Shown here in pieces: positions 46,649-57,226 of a stretch of 64,000 nt of DNA. The stretch is from positions 1 to 64,000 of the forward strand of contig NZ_FCNY02000005.1 in assembly GCF_001544575.2 (NCBI RefSeq). Reading direction: 5' to 3'. A model generated the notes under the pieces. The model did not search any database. It was not told where the DNA came from and saw only the letters and a program-made list of their open reading frames with translations. Each line of letters starts with the position of its first letter. The stretch's first letter is position 1. The DNA is from Caballeronia cordobensis (GTDB lineage: Bacteria; Pseudomonadota; Gammaproteobacteria; Burkholderiales; Burkholderiaceae). The position numbers and the translations under genes are program-made.

Positions 46649-47732
46649 GAGATCCTCGGCCCGTTATGCATCCATTCATGCTCCAAAACCACCGATCAAG
46701 TAAGAATTGCAATCTAGGCAAACCGGCTCTATGGGATGGAGTATGTCTTTGATTGAGCAGTCCTGCTCTGCCGCGTCGGAAGTGAAGTCTCGCTCTGCTG
46801 CATATTTTTATAGTCACTGATTCGCCCAACATCAACCAATCTAAAGGCTTTCGTTGTTGAAGCTCGTTCAAAATCGCGTCCCGTTTGCCATAAAACTTAG
46901 CTAACTACATAAATAACGCCTTCCAATGAACGGGCTTCCTATCGCGCTCGACATCGTCGATGCTCTGCACCGCCTCAATCGTCCATTTAGGATTTCTTGA
47001 AATTGCATTCGGTTGCTCCTATCTTCTTGTCAGGACCTCTCGTACTTGCTGACGTCAAGAGAGTTCAGGAGTGTTTCGGACGGATGTGCAAGAACTTGCA
47101 AGCGTGGATGGGGCGTAGCATGTCTGTACGTACGCCGTTCTAAGATCCCATCGCCGCTTAGTTGCTGGTCGAAAATGAAGGAGCGAGCATTCGGGGAGCT
47201 GTTGCTTCTTAGGAAAACGCGGATTGCGCTGATACGGTTGGACGCCGACTGACCCGCTGTTCGGGCAACGTCTCAAGTCGCTCTAGGCCAGCCGGCGGCC
47301 TCCGGCGGCCGGCCCGACGGGCGCAAGGCCAAACGTATTGGCCTTTGAATTGCGACGTCATTGCTAAACTTTGCGGTTCTCGAGCCCATACAGAGATATG
47401 GGGAGGTCATTACTCAGTCTATCGTGCTATGTCTTTTAGCGCACAATCTTCGGTCAGAAAGAAGGGGTACGTCTCAGAAGGCTTAAAGAAGATCAACCGT
47501 ACACCACTTTTTTGAACTGACCGTGACTGAGAAATTCTGCCGATTCAACTTCATGGTTTGATCATTTGGACACTGATGGGTGGAACAAAGATAGCGGCGG
47601 GTTGGATTCTACATATTCGATCTTACTAAGCAAACGGAAATAACCAGCGCTGATTTAGAAGCCTTGAGAAGTAGCACCAATAAGATGCTTGGCAAAACAT
47701 CAATCAACGGCTACCTTTTCAAGGGACTCGCT
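46649..47732. promoter_or_regulatory. Divergent control region of the envelope island
   Basis: About 1.08 kb without a supported gene separates the two divergent operons. It is AT-rich at 46840-46930 and 47520-47660, where promoters may lie. At 47291-47313 a GC-rich block built from GCCGG, CGGCC and CCGGC repeats can form strong hairpins and contrasts with its surroundings. A 24-codon frame at 46926 (MNGLPIALDIVDALHRLN) has no ribosome site and is not called. Confidence 0.45.
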
Positions 47733-50700
47733 ATGGATCCGCTCCTAAAAGATGACGACGAGTTACGCATCCGCAGTCGCCGCACCTTTTTAGAATTATG
47801 TTTACTGCTCCCAACTGGTGCGGCATTGGGCCTGAAACCACTTATGGCGATCGCTGGGGACATGGCGGCTACCGCTACCTGGCCGGAGTATATTTTGCGA
47901 CGGGAGAGTGACGAGTTATTTTTAAAGCTAAAAGCGGTGGGGTTCCGTGAGTCACGTGCCGCGGGCGCGCGCTGGCTGTTTCCGGTTAGCAGTGTTAATG
48001 AACGGTATCTGGTGTTTGAATTTCCACCGCAACACTATGCCGAAATTGCGCTCCCGGCAGACAAGGAGATTCCACAGGTCTTTGACGAGAAGTCACTGTC
48101 ACAAATCCGGCTCACCGCAAGCGCGCCGAGCCAGTTGGTGTTCCGGATTGGGCGTACACGTCCCATCCGGCTGCGGCTTGAATCCCTACTCGCTTGGGAT
48201 GAGTTTGAGCTTGTCTTACCCGACCTTGATCGTGTCGCGGCACCCTATCAGCTGGATATCGGTGACGTGCAAGCGACTCCTTCAACCCGCATTGAGCTCC
48301 CATGGGGCATCGATTTAAGTCCCGCCGAAAATCCGGCAACGTCAGCTTATACCTTTGATGAACCCTTACGTATGCGGGTGGCGGGTATATGGAGTGAGCT
48401 TTGGTCAACGTCGCTACGTCGCAAGTCGGAACGCTATTCGCTTTCCATTCCGATGGAGGTTCTGAGTGTCAGGGGTTTTGACCAGAAAAGCGTGGACGGT
48501 ACGGTGGATACGGGCACACCTGTCGTTACGTACGCTGATCGTCCCGGCATGCGCTTTCCACCTTCGCCGACACCGCTGAGCAATTATGCTCGTATTGAAA
48601 TCGCAACAAGTCTCTCGCGTCGCTTTCCGTACACGGGCAAAGTAGACCCACTGACCAGCACAGGAGTCATCCGTTACGAATCGGACGACCCGAAGCAGAG
48701 CGGCTGCATACAGGCCTGCTATTCGCCGGGTCGCACGATCCCCGTGCAACAGCTACGCTTGAGCGCGAGAGGTGGATGGTTGCAACTCAAGGGCAAGTGG
48801 GATGCTTTCCCGGGATGTGCTCTGTCGGGCTGGGTCCACTCGACCAGTCTTGGCCGTGATCACCATGTCGAGGCGGTGAATGAAGGATTTTTATATCCAT
48901 TCGGTACGCCCTGCGAACTGATATTGCTCTCCGAGAGAGTATTCGGTTTGGACGATCAGGGATTCTTCGTAGCTCCGCTGATCATGCAGGCAGTCCTTCA
49001 GATATCGCAACCTAACTCTATCGAGCCAGGCCATGCTGAGACCCCGTTCCAGCAGATTTCGGTGATAACGCCCAGATCGCCGCCGCTCGACCTTCCCCCA
49101 GGAGGAGACCCGGAAACCTACATCCACTATGACTTTTTTCTGCCACTTGTGGGTGGTAAGCCATTCGCGTTTGAACATCTTGGGACTGACTGGGAAGGCA
49201 AGAAGCATCGCGCGTCAATGCCCATGATTTTTGTGAATAACAAGGCACGGGCACCTAACGGCCTCATCTGGGAGCCAGGCTCCCAATGGAATCCGAGCAG
49301 TCCCAATATGGTTTGCCCTTCGTTTCCCATCACGCAGGGCGACGCGTCCCACGCAATCGATCAGAGCGCAGCAGGTGAGGGTCTTCGTGCAGTTGATAAG
49401 CAGTGGACGCTCATACCAGGACGGTTTGCGCACTATGGCGGCGCGTCTGTTGCGTTGGCCTCCAGCATCGAGAAGGGCGCGACAGCGCAGCACGTCGACT
49501 GGATAGAGTGGGTGCGCGCGAACATACCCGACCTCAAGCCAACGTCGGTTAGCCCACCATTCCGCCCGCGCGCGAGAACCATGCGGGTTCGAATTCAAAG
49601 CATGGGGCGGATTTCTGGAGAGCCGTCGACCTGCCTCGTGACTTACCGCGACGTCCGGTTTACCTACTCACCCATCCTGGATCCAGAGCCAACGACCCCT
49701 CCTGCCGATTATTTCTTCAATGTCACGGCGCAGTCACCCGCACCCGAAGCCCCCTATATCTACATGCTGGAAACGCGTGCGCTTGTTCCGGAGCCTGGCC
49801 GAGTCACGCCGCGATCGGCAGAAGAGGCTGCGAGGGCTGTCAGGCAGGCCTACTTTGGGGTATCTGTGAATCCCAGTCCGATACCGGATGACCTGTTTCT
49901 GGGTTTAGACAACGAAGTCCGCTTTGGTCGCTCTGCTTCATCGGAGGCCATAGGTGGCCTCTCTGTCCCTGACACGCATCTGAGCTTCGTAGATAGGAAG
50001 CATGGACCGATGGGGGATGCCACCTTCAATGAAGGGCGATGGCTGGGCTATGTCGACCCGGCCAGAAGCCGGATTCAGGCCGCGCAGCGGCTCGACTATG
50101 CCGCGTTTGCGCTTATCAGCAGGCCGCAGCACGACAAGGCGCCGTTCGACAGTTGCCGCGAGCCGACAATACGGACTGCGCTCGTGAACGACGCACGCCA
50201 TCTGATGGGCGTTGCGGCAGGGCCCGCGCTGATGCTGACATCCGGCGCCACGTCAGGAGACACGCCGGGTGTGGCGCCCGGCCTGAAACTTGGCGACATG
50301 TTCGGTGCGAATGCGCAGATCATACCCGGCTTGAGTTTTGCGGATATTTTCCGGGACATCGCACTCAGTTCGTCCGCGGGAAGCGCTGCCCACGAACGTG
50401 CGGCTTCTCCGCCGACCTGGCTATTGCGTACAACAGGTATCGAGTGGCTTGCCGACGTGCTGGAAGGCCGGGCGCCCCTGCCCATTCCAGCACTGATCGC
50501 GATCCTGCAGAAGCAGGCAATGCCCGCGGTGCCCGGTGAGAAGCCCCTCACGCTCGGCGTCGATGCGGCGCTACAGTGGTCAAACGATGTATTCACGGAA
50601 GTCCCGGTCGGGCCTGTGACATTTGTGCCAACCGATGGTGAAACTCGTATCGACATCAACGCCCACGCGCGCATCGATCTTGGCGAGGTTTTTATCCCTT

Positions 50701-51728
50701 CAGACGGCTCCGGATTTAAATTTTCAGCTGGCACGCCGAGAGTGTCGGCGAATGCGTCGCTGGTGGATTTCTCGGTAATTGTCTTCAGTGCACTGAATGT
50801 AAGATTCTCAAAGGTCGAATTCCAGATTTTCGAGGATGGCCACAAGGATTTTATCGTTCAACTCAAGTCAGTCGATCTGCTACCTCCGTTGGACTTCATT
50901 AGTCAGCTTGCGGCCATCTTCGAAGGTCTCGGCGACAACAGTGTCCATATCGTCCCTACACCGGCCGAGATCCGGGTGTGGCAGACGCTCCAGTTCCCGG
51001 CTGGCGGTTCGGGCCCGTTGTTTATGGGGCCAGCGATGATTTCGAATCTTGCGCTCGGCTGGTCCGTTACGATCCCTCTGAAAGGGCGGGATGTTCTTGC
51101 AGTTGGATTTTCTGTGTCGACGCGTGAGAAGCCACTGACCATTTATGTGCCGCCATGGTATGGCGGGAAAGCTTACGCGCTAATCGAGGCGACAACGCGC
51201 GGGTGCCGCCTGGTTGAAGTCAGCATGGAATACGGCGCGCTGATCCCGATTGAGTGGGGAATTGCGAAGGGGCAGGCCTCGGTCACCGCCGGCATTTTTT
51301 TTTCGCTGCAGCGCGACGTTGTCGCCAACAGTGCGACTGTGACAATGCGAGCGTTTGTAAAAGCTGCCGCCAATCTAACGGTCGCGAGCATCATCGATTT
51401 TGCGGGTCTCATCTATATCGCGATGGAACGTATCGCGGGTGCACAAAGAATCATTCGGGGCACTGCAGAGGTGTCCGTATCGATCAAGATCGGCTTTGTG
51501 CGGATTTCGTATTCGTTTTCGGCCGTTCACGAAGAGGTTTCGGACGATCAGCACAAGGCGGCCGCAGGCGCTGCTGTGGAGATGCAGGCGTTCTCGGCTA
51601 ACGCCCTTCCCGAGAGCACCTGCTCTCGGATCGGTCGGGGTGCGCCTAGCGATGCAATGCCGTTTGGACCGAAGTTTCAGAGAAAGCGAAGGACAGCCTT
51701 TAGACGCATACTCGCCGGATATCGATAG
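47733..51728 (+). CDS. Giant Tat-signal protein, 1331 aa, unknown family
   Basis: ATG 47733 follows AAGGGA by 6 nt. The N-terminus has a twin-arginine motif (RSRRTFLELCLLL) and a hydrophobic stretch to about residue 45, so folded export by Tat is predicted. The rest is long and beta-rich with no motif I can name. Residues around 880-910 hold a Gly/Pro/Thr-rich linker (TSGATSGDTPGVAPGLK). The end (about 1160-1290) is Ala/Val-rich alternating strands (GQASVTAGIFFSLQRDV, ASIIDFAGLIYIAMERI, GTAEVSVSIKIGFVRISYS), a pattern I have seen in very large uncharacterised bacterial proteins. It heads a three-gene operon with 10-bp and 1-bp gaps. Confidence 0.8.
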   Translation: MDPLLKDDDELRIRSRRTFLELCLLLPTGAALGLKPLMAIAGDMAATATWPEYILRRESDELFLKLKAVGFRESRAAGARWLFPVSSVNERYLVFEFPPQHYAEIALPADKEIPQVFDEKSLSQIRLTASAPSQLVFRIGRTRPIRLRLESLLAWDEFELVLPDLDRVAAPYQLDIGDVQATPSTRIELPWGIDLSPAENPATSAYTFDEPLRMRVAGIWSELWSTSLRRKSERYSLSIPMEVLSVRGFDQKSVDGTVDTGTPVVTYADRPGMRFPPSPTPLSNYARIEIATSLSRRFPYTGKVDPLTSTGVIRYESDDPKQSGCIQACYSPGRTIPVQQLRLSARGGWLQLKGKWDAFPGCALSGWVHSTSLGRDHHVEAVNEGFLYPFGTPCELILLSERVFGLDDQGFFVAPLIMQAVLQISQPNSIEPGHAETPFQQISVITPRSPPLDLPPGGDPETYIHYDFFLPLVGGKPFAFEHLGTDWEGKKHRASMPMIFVNNKARAPNGLIWEPGSQWNPSSPNMVCPSFPITQGDASHAIDQSAAGEGLRAVDKQWTLIPGRFAHYGGASVALASSIEKGATAQHVDWIEWVRANIPDLKPTSVSPPFRPRARTMRVRIQSMGRISGEPSTCLVTYRDVRFTYSPILDPEPTTPPADYFFNVTAQSPAPEAPYIYMLETRALVPEPGRVTPRSAEEAARAVRQAYFGVSVNPSPIPDDLFLGLDNEVRFGRSASSEAIGGLSVPDTHLSFVDRKHGPMGDATFNEGRWLGYVDPARSRIQAAQRLDYAAFALISRPQHDKAPFDSCREPTIRTALVNDARHLMGVAAGPALMLTSGATSGDTPGVAPGLKLGDMFGANAQIIPGLSFADIFRDIALSSSAGSAAHERAASPPTWLLRTTGIEWLADVLEGRAPLPIPALIAILQKQAMPAVPGEKPLTLGVDAALQWSNDVFTEVPVGPVTFVPTDGETRIDINAHARIDLGEVFIPSDGSGFKFSAGTPRVSANASLVDFSVIVFSALNVRFSKVEFQIFEDGHKDFIVQLKSVDLLPPLDFISQLAAIFEGLGDNSVHIVPTPAEIRVWQTLQFPAGGSGPLFMGPAMISNLALGWSVTIPLKGRDVLAVGFSVSTREKPLTIYVPPWYGGKAYALIEATTRGCRLVEVSMEYGALIPIEWGIAKGQASVTAGIFFSLQRDVVANSATVTMRAFVKAAANLTVASIIDFAGLIYIAMERIAGAQRIIRGTAEVSVSIKIGFVRISYSFSAVHEEVSDDQHKAAAGAAVEMQAFSANALPESTCSRIGRGAPSDAMPFGPKFQRKRRTAFRRILAGYR

Positions 51729-51738
51729 GGAGAACGAA

Positions 51739-54700
51739 ATGCAAGTCGCCTACCGGATCACGCCGATACCTCTGGACTCCAGTAATCCTGAGCAGCGGCC
51801 ATTGCGTTTCGACGTCCGCCTAGTCACCGTTCCGGAATTTTCCGAAGGGACGGTGACGAGAGCCGACATGATGAATGCGCTCGCCGCCCATCCCGTTCTT
51901 GGACGTTCGGCCGATCAACCCATCGATGCTGTAGCGGTCCCGCTGGCTGAGTGGATTGCATCCGGGAGGCCGGCGGCCGTCACCAACGGAATTGCGATTT
52001 CGTTGAAGTATTCGGGAGCGAAGCCATTTGAGGCCTTGCGGGAAGTGCTGGACAGTTACCTCGAGAGGCCGGCTGACTTGGCGGTGTCGCCCGTGCATCA
52101 CGATTCGCGTTTCGATAAGCTGCGCGAGCAGGATTTCGTCGATCTTAATCGACTCCATGATGACCTATGGTTACTCCGCACGCACATCTACGCCAGCGTC
52201 ACGGAAAGGCTGGCATTCACGACGTCCATTTCGGCCGGCCCCTCATCCTTTGACAAGGCCCGATGGGTAAATAACTACGTACAATCGACTGCTCTCGAAG
52301 TCGTATTCGGCGATTCTTACGGCGTCAGGCTTTTCGCGAACAGCCCCGTTAGCGCCGCAGCTGCGCGCCTGAAAGACGGCGTCAAAAAGATTCAGGACCG
52401 GCTGGCGAGTTCTGACGCCGCCGTCCGCGCTTTTGTTGCTTCTCACGGTCTTAGGCGTACTTCGGAAAAAGGAGACGTCACCGTTTCGGTATCGGATCCC
52501 AATGTCGCAATCCACGCGGCCCTGAAGAACGCGCTACTGAGCGAAACATGCGGAATCTCGACATCGTGGCATGCAGTGTCGGCGCAACCGGTAACGGGTG
52601 ATCATGTGCTCTTCCTGCAAGGTAAGTCCTTTGCACAGACGTCGCACCCACTCGTACTCCACTCAACGGCGTTCAGGCGGATGGGACATACCCATCCTGT
52701 CAGTTTCGTTGACATCTCGCAGCCCGGAAAGCGGACGCGGACAACGAATAGTGCGCTAGCTTGCCTGAACGACGAGCAGGGTAACCCGAGGTATCGGGCG
52801 ACTGCAATCAACGCAGAGGTCGCAATAATTCAGGGAACCGTACTGCAATTCAATAACTCCCTTTCCAATACGGCACAACCGTCTCCGCAACAGACAGGGA
52901 GTGATTTTACGGACGTGCTTGACCAGCGGCCGCCACAACTGCTCAGTGACGAGCACCGAGGCGTAAATGAGCCTGAATGCGCGGGATTGACGATATCCGC
53001 TCCAACCGCCGACCTTATCACGCCCGCCGCACTCAACAACCCTCAGCGGGAAGCGCTCTGGCCGTGCCTCTTTTTGGAAGATCTCTGGACAGGATTTCGC
53101 CTCGACCTTACGGACAGTGCCGAGGTCCGCTTCAGTAGCGTTCATCATCAGGTTCAGGAAATTACGTTGACGGGGTCGTCGCGCAAGATCAAGGGCCCGG
53201 TTGAGGACGTATATGAAAGGGAGCAGACTGCCGCCTCTCCCTCGGCCCGGAGTACGGAAATAATAAGGTACGTCGGTATGAGTTCAGGGCAGGCGCGTGA
53301 CTACCTGCGTTTCCTCGGGACGGAAAAACGCATTTCGCCACTTGCCGATGCTCCTTTCCTGATAAACGTAACTGACTATTCCAGTGCTACAGCATTACGA
53401 TTCGGACGCCTCTATTGTTATCGACTTCGAAACGTCCTGATGGGCGGTATCAGTCTTTCGGCAGCGGATGCGGATAGTCTGAGTCGGACGGACAGCTTTG
53501 TGCAATGTTGTCCCTTTTTTCGGGCCCGCGCATACAAGGCAGGGGAGCTGGTATCCGCTAATTTCAGCAACAGCAATGATGCATCCCGGTCCATATTCCT
53601 CACGCCAGACGCGCCGGATGCAAGCGTGTGGGTAGTGCCAACTCCGATCAATATGGATACCGCGCGGTATCACGGTATTTTCCTGAGTCAGAAAAGTGAA
53701 CCGGCAAGAAACGCCCACCGCCAATTTGTGCAGAACGTCAGCCACTATTTCAGGCGGCGCCCGTCCGACGACCTCCAGTATTTTTTCGATCCTGATGTGG
53801 CTGCTATATCGGTGCAGGTGACCGTGCTCAATGGAGATCCAGACAGCACGTCCCAGGAATTCACGTATGAGCGAGATACGTTCTGCGAGCTTACGCCCCA
53901 CATGCACCTTAGTCCAGTCCGGGTCGAATATGGTCGCGTCGGACGATGGGAAGAGTTCAGGCCGATTGAACTCCGGTTTTCCATTTCTTCGGGAACGCAC
54001 GTGGAGGTGACGAAGCACGGGCGGACCGTTCGCATTGTTGCTCCCGTGTCGGCTGAGCTGGAAATCACCATTCTTCCCGAACTTGGGAAAGACCAGCTTC
54101 GTCAGACTGCATCCTACGCAGCCTCGAGCGCACAATTGAAGTTGCGTGCAACACCAAGCCTCGCGGACGCCGCATCGATTGTACCGGCCGTTGCAGAACA
54201 GAAACTTCAAGTGACTCATTGCGCTAAAGCGCCAACAATGAGACCGTTTTTTGGAGGTATGCCAGTCCGGTTCTCGCCGAAAGGTGAGACAGTGACCGTG
54301 GCCGAGCGAAGCCGGTTTAAGGAAACCGCCGACCTCCCCGGATACATTCAGGTGGATGCCGCTTCTGCAGGACAGGTATGGCTCGAAGCGGAATGGTCCG
54401 ATATCGAGGACAGGCCGTGGCAGGATCGGCCCGCGCTGACATCGGCGCGTGCGAATTCCACGCCGAGAAGCATCCTCTTTGACAAGCATTCGCCTCCGTC
54501 CGCGTCTTTAATGGCCCGTGTAGCCATGTCGAGCGCCAGCCTTTTCATGCAGTCTGTGGGGGGTGTGCAAAGCTCATTTGGCTTCCAGTGTGCCGAAAAC
54601 AAAATATTCCTTTTGAATCCACCGCAGCCGCAGTCGCAGCAGCCATCGTCCGCACTGGGCAGGCCATGTACTCTCAACTTTGTCGATGGACGCCGCAAAC

Positions 54701-55704
54701 GCGCCAACGTAACGGCCGTGACAAGTTCGCGCTACAAGGCGCAATTCAAACCTGGTCCGGCGTCAGCGTTCCAAAGCAAGTCGGAGCGGATACTGGTCGA
54801 CGTTCCAGCCTCGATGATGCTTCCTGCGCCTGACATCAGTCATGTCGTCCCCATATCGCACGATTTCGTTCGGCTTGGCGGAGGTACGCGCAGAACCCAG
54901 CGGATTTACGCCATGCGTATTTATGTGCGCCCGCCGTGGTTGGTTTCCGGACCCGGAGAGCGGCTGGCCGTAGGATGCAGATCGGGCGCCGCTGCTGGCG
55001 GACCAGTGAGCAGCCTTGACAAATTTGTGACTCAGTGGGGCGAAGACCCCATCGAGCGTCCTCATCTCGACGTGGCGCGTGAGCCGCCACGCATGACGGA
55101 TTTCCAGGTTCCTGAAAATGGGAATACTGAACCGCTTGATGCAACGTTTTACCCGCAACGAAGTATCGAAGGCGCGAACGAGGTCCTTTATCTTGACAAT
55201 CTGTCTGTCGCCGATGCTTCCCTCGCACAGCGGACGATATCAGTGGCCAGCTTTGCGTTGCGCAGAGACCCCACGACGAAGCTCTGGTTCTGCGATGTGC
55301 GCGTGGCGGGTGGATTTCTTGGGTGGTGCGGGCTTGCACTTTACCGGCACCAACCTCACTCGCATGAGGACCTTCAGTTATCGGCTACGCCGGCGTGGGT
55401 ATACGGGGCGATCTTGCATGGAGAGCAGATCGTCTGGGTGCGTGGAGTGGGCATGCTTCATGTGACTGTCGGACCGGTGTTTGATCGGAATACGTCATTC
55501 GAGCTCGACCGGACGTCATATCACAACGATGTCACTCGCGATCTGACCAGGGCCGCGGGAACGCGTGTGACGCTTCAGCAATATGAGAGCGGGCGAGCGA
55601 CCTATTTCGAGGGGATCGTAAAGACGGCGGACGGCCCGTGGAGCCTCATCAAGCGCAGATTTGGCAGTGAAGTCGCTTCGATCAGCCTGCATGCTGGAGG
55701 ATAA
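51739..55704 (+). CDS. Giant protein, 1321 aa, unknown family
   Basis: ATG 51739 lies 5 nt after GGGAGA, 10 bp after the preceding stop; a longer open frame upstream overlaps that gene and is rejected. There is no signal peptide or membrane helix. The sequence is of mixed, beta-rich character, with VAYRITPIPLDSSNPEQRPL at the start and many Cys (for example ECAGL, PCLFLEDLW, CCPFFRARAYK, TFCELTPHMH), unusual for a cytosolic protein. It has no family I recognise. Its near-equal length to the Tat-signal partner and tight coupling suggest that the two form a complex; it could leave the cell by riding with the Tat substrate. Confidence 0.78.
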   Translation: MQVAYRITPIPLDSSNPEQRPLRFDVRLVTVPEFSEGTVTRADMMNALAAHPVLGRSADQPIDAVAVPLAEWIASGRPAAVTNGIAISLKYSGAKPFEALREVLDSYLERPADLAVSPVHHDSRFDKLREQDFVDLNRLHDDLWLLRTHIYASVTERLAFTTSISAGPSSFDKARWVNNYVQSTALEVVFGDSYGVRLFANSPVSAAAARLKDGVKKIQDRLASSDAAVRAFVASHGLRRTSEKGDVTVSVSDPNVAIHAALKNALLSETCGISTSWHAVSAQPVTGDHVLFLQGKSFAQTSHPLVLHSTAFRRMGHTHPVSFVDISQPGKRTRTTNSALACLNDEQGNPRYRATAINAEVAIIQGTVLQFNNSLSNTAQPSPQQTGSDFTDVLDQRPPQLLSDEHRGVNEPECAGLTISAPTADLITPAALNNPQREALWPCLFLEDLWTGFRLDLTDSAEVRFSSVHHQVQEITLTGSSRKIKGPVEDVYEREQTAASPSARSTEIIRYVGMSSGQARDYLRFLGTEKRISPLADAPFLINVTDYSSATALRFGRLYCYRLRNVLMGGISLSAADADSLSRTDSFVQCCPFFRARAYKAGELVSANFSNSNDASRSIFLTPDAPDASVWVVPTPINMDTARYHGIFLSQKSEPARNAHRQFVQNVSHYFRRRPSDDLQYFFDPDVAAISVQVTVLNGDPDSTSQEFTYERDTFCELTPHMHLSPVRVEYGRVGRWEEFRPIELRFSISSGTHVEVTKHGRTVRIVAPVSAELEITILPELGKDQLRQTASYAASSAQLKLRATPSLADAASIVPAVAEQKLQVTHCAKAPTMRPFFGGMPVRFSPKGETVTVAERSRFKETADLPGYIQVDAASAGQVWLEAEWSDIEDRPWQDRPALTSARANSTPRSILFDKHSPPSASLMARVAMSSASLFMQSVGGVQSSFGFQCAENKIFLLNPPQPQSQQPSSALGRPCTLNFVDGRRKRANVTAVTSSRYKAQFKPGPASAFQSKSERILVDVPASMMLPAPDISHVVPISHDFVRLGGGTRRTQRIYAMRIYVRPPWLVSGPGERLAVGCRSGAAAGGPVSSLDKFVTQWGEDPIERPHLDVAREPPRMTDFQVPENGNTEPLDATFYPQRSIEGANEVLYLDNLSVADASLAQRTISVASFALRRDPTTKLWFCDVRVAGGFLGWCGLALYRHQPHSHEDLQLSATPAWVYGAILHGEQIVWVRGVGMLHVTVGPVFDRNTSFELDRTSYHNDVTRDLTRAAGTRVTLQQYESGRATYFEGIVKTADGPWSLIKRRFGSEVASISLHAGG

Positions 55705-55705
55705 C

Positions 55706-56593
55706 ATGAAACTCCATCGCGGTCTGGTGACAACCTGTACGACAGCACTTGTGGTGTTTGCGATGACACCGACGGCTTGGGCCGAATGTTTCAAGCCTTT
55801 GCCGCTCGAAGACCTCGCTTCGCGAAACGTCGATTACTTTAGGGATCTCGGTGACTGGAGGTCACCTATAAAAAAAGCAAGGCAAGTCAAGAGGTTTCTC
55901 CCGCCTGATAGCGGCGTAGGCGACGTAGTAAATGTTGATTTCTATTACGTTGTGTTTAAGAAGCCATTAAATAAATCGCTTGTGGAAACATTCAAAAATA
56001 TTCGACTTCATTTCGATGAATTCGCGCGGGGCTCCACAGGCGATTACGATTTTAAGCCATACGGAACGCTGATCGATGTCTCCAAGTATGGTGAGGAAAA
56101 CAGAAAACAATGGCAATCAGACAATCCCATAGGAGCCTTGATGACGTTCAAACTAGACACACATTATCCGAATCCGGTTAATAATCTTCAGAAGGCGGTA
56201 AAAAGAATTGAGATTGTCAATCCGTGGGGCAGCGTTCAGGTGACCTGCGCTACCAAAACTGATTTTATCTTTTCGACGGTGGAAATAGCCACGGGATGGA
56301 AACATTCTGTCGCGGGAAGCCGTGGCTTTGGGATTCGAGATGCCGAAAACGGCAACTGGATGTTTTACTCGAAAGCTTTTGACCGCGAGTCAGATGCTTG
56401 GCAGAATCGTATTGCGGGAAAAGGCGTTTTCTGCTACGGGCACCTTTTCTGGCTTAATTTCTATTCGAACATGAAAGATTTTCTGAACAAGAATGGAATG
56501 CCTGTTCAACGCGTCGCGAGTACCAACCACGGAACTGCGTGGTGGCCTCTAAGACCCAACGATCCTCCGCCTGCTCAACCTCCATGCAAGTGA
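55706..56593 (+). CDS. Sec-exported protein, 295 aa, unknown family
   Basis: ATG 55706 follows GGAGGATAAC and the previous TAA by one base. A clear Sec signal (KLHRGLVTTCTTALVVFAM) ends at AWA-E, residue 27. The mature part is rich in aromatic residues and Lys (VDFYYVVFKKPLNKSLVE, FWLNFYSNMKDFL), with Cys at the start, in VTCATK and GVFCYGH, and a final PPPAQPPCK. I recognise no family. GC content is lower than in the two giant genes. As the last gene of the operon it is probably a periplasmic or secreted partner. Confidence 0.8.
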   Translation: MKLHRGLVTTCTTALVVFAMTPTAWAECFKPLPLEDLASRNVDYFRDLGDWRSPIKKARQVKRFLPPDSGVGDVVNVDFYYVVFKKPLNKSLVETFKNIRLHFDEFARGSTGDYDFKPYGTLIDVSKYGEENRKQWQSDNPIGALMTFKLDTHYPNPVNNLQKAVKRIEIVNPWGSVQVTCATKTDFIFSTVEIATGWKHSVAGSRGFGIRDAENGNWMFYSKAFDRESDAWQNRIAGKGVFCYGHLFWLNFYSNMKDFLNKNGMPVQRVASTNHGTAWWPLRPNDPPPAQPPCK

Positions 56594-56853
56594 CCGTCAC
56601 GGTCCGGCGAGTTACAACACAGCGCTAGTCAACGCTGGACCTTCCTCGGTTCCCGAGGATCCGTTGATCCGGCGATCGGTCGAAGGGCTGAAGTGGGTCG
56701 CCCGCCTTCCTCGCAAAGTGAGTGATCAGCTTTTCGAACTCGTCGCGAACCCATGTTGCGGCAACTCGGTAACGTTGTGGCAACTCCCGGGAATATGGCG
56801 CTCATTGCGAAGTACGATAAAGAAAACTATAGGAAACTACGAATTGAATGATT

Positions 56854-57153
56854 TCAGGAATTTAGAAAGGAAAAGCGCCGATCGACGTTCCGAATGAAGT
56901 GCATTCGGTGTTTAGAAGTCAGATTTTGCCCGCCTATCTGGCACTGGGGCCGGACGACCAATTGGTTAGGTACTGGCGCTCGCGCGGCGCGTTCCCCGGT
57001 CCCGAACGATCCAAACCCGATCAGCTGAACGGCGTCGCCCGCGGCCACCGTATTCGAAATCGTCTCAAACACTGCATTGATCGCCTCTTCTGCGGCGGTC
57101 TTGCTCGTACCCGACGCCGACGCAACCGCGTCGATCAGTTCCTGCTTGTTCAT
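56854..57153 (-). CDS. HU-like DNA-binding protein with replaced C-terminal half
   Basis: ATG 57153 follows AGGAAGAG. The first 57 residues are a normal HU subunit ([52 protein letters not shown]). From there the sequence diverges: the conserved GRNP beta-arm with its intercalating Pro and the final FKAGKxLK helix are absent, and the frame runs on as [17 protein letters not shown] to a total of 99 residues. No other frame restores the HU tail, so a replacement rather than a simple frameshift is likely. It may be a decayed paralogue, or could act as a dimerising antagonist of other HU chains. Confidence 0.65.
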   Translation of the reverse strand: MNKQELIDAVASASGTSKTAAEEAINAVFETISNTVAAGDAVQLIGFGSFGTGERAARAPVPNQLVVRPQCQIGGQNLTSKHRMHFIRNVDRRFSFLNS

Positions 57154-57226
57154 TGGCGTCTCTTCCTCTCTATTGAAAACGAATGCGATCTTACCGAAGC
57201 GCTACGAAAGCACGGCACCGCCGCTG

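Noticed and set aside
46926..47000. 24-codon frame MNGLPIALDIVDALHRLN in the divergent region
   Set aside because: No ribosome site and no family; likely chance.
47291..47313. GC-rich hairpin block as transposon end or attachment site
   Set aside because: No matching copy at the other side of the island and no recombinase gene; described only as a structural feature of the control region.
51400..51738. Extended N-terminus of the 1321-aa protein into the preceding gene
   Set aside because: It overlaps the coding region of the Tat-signal protein in another frame; ATG 51739 has a proper ribosome site.
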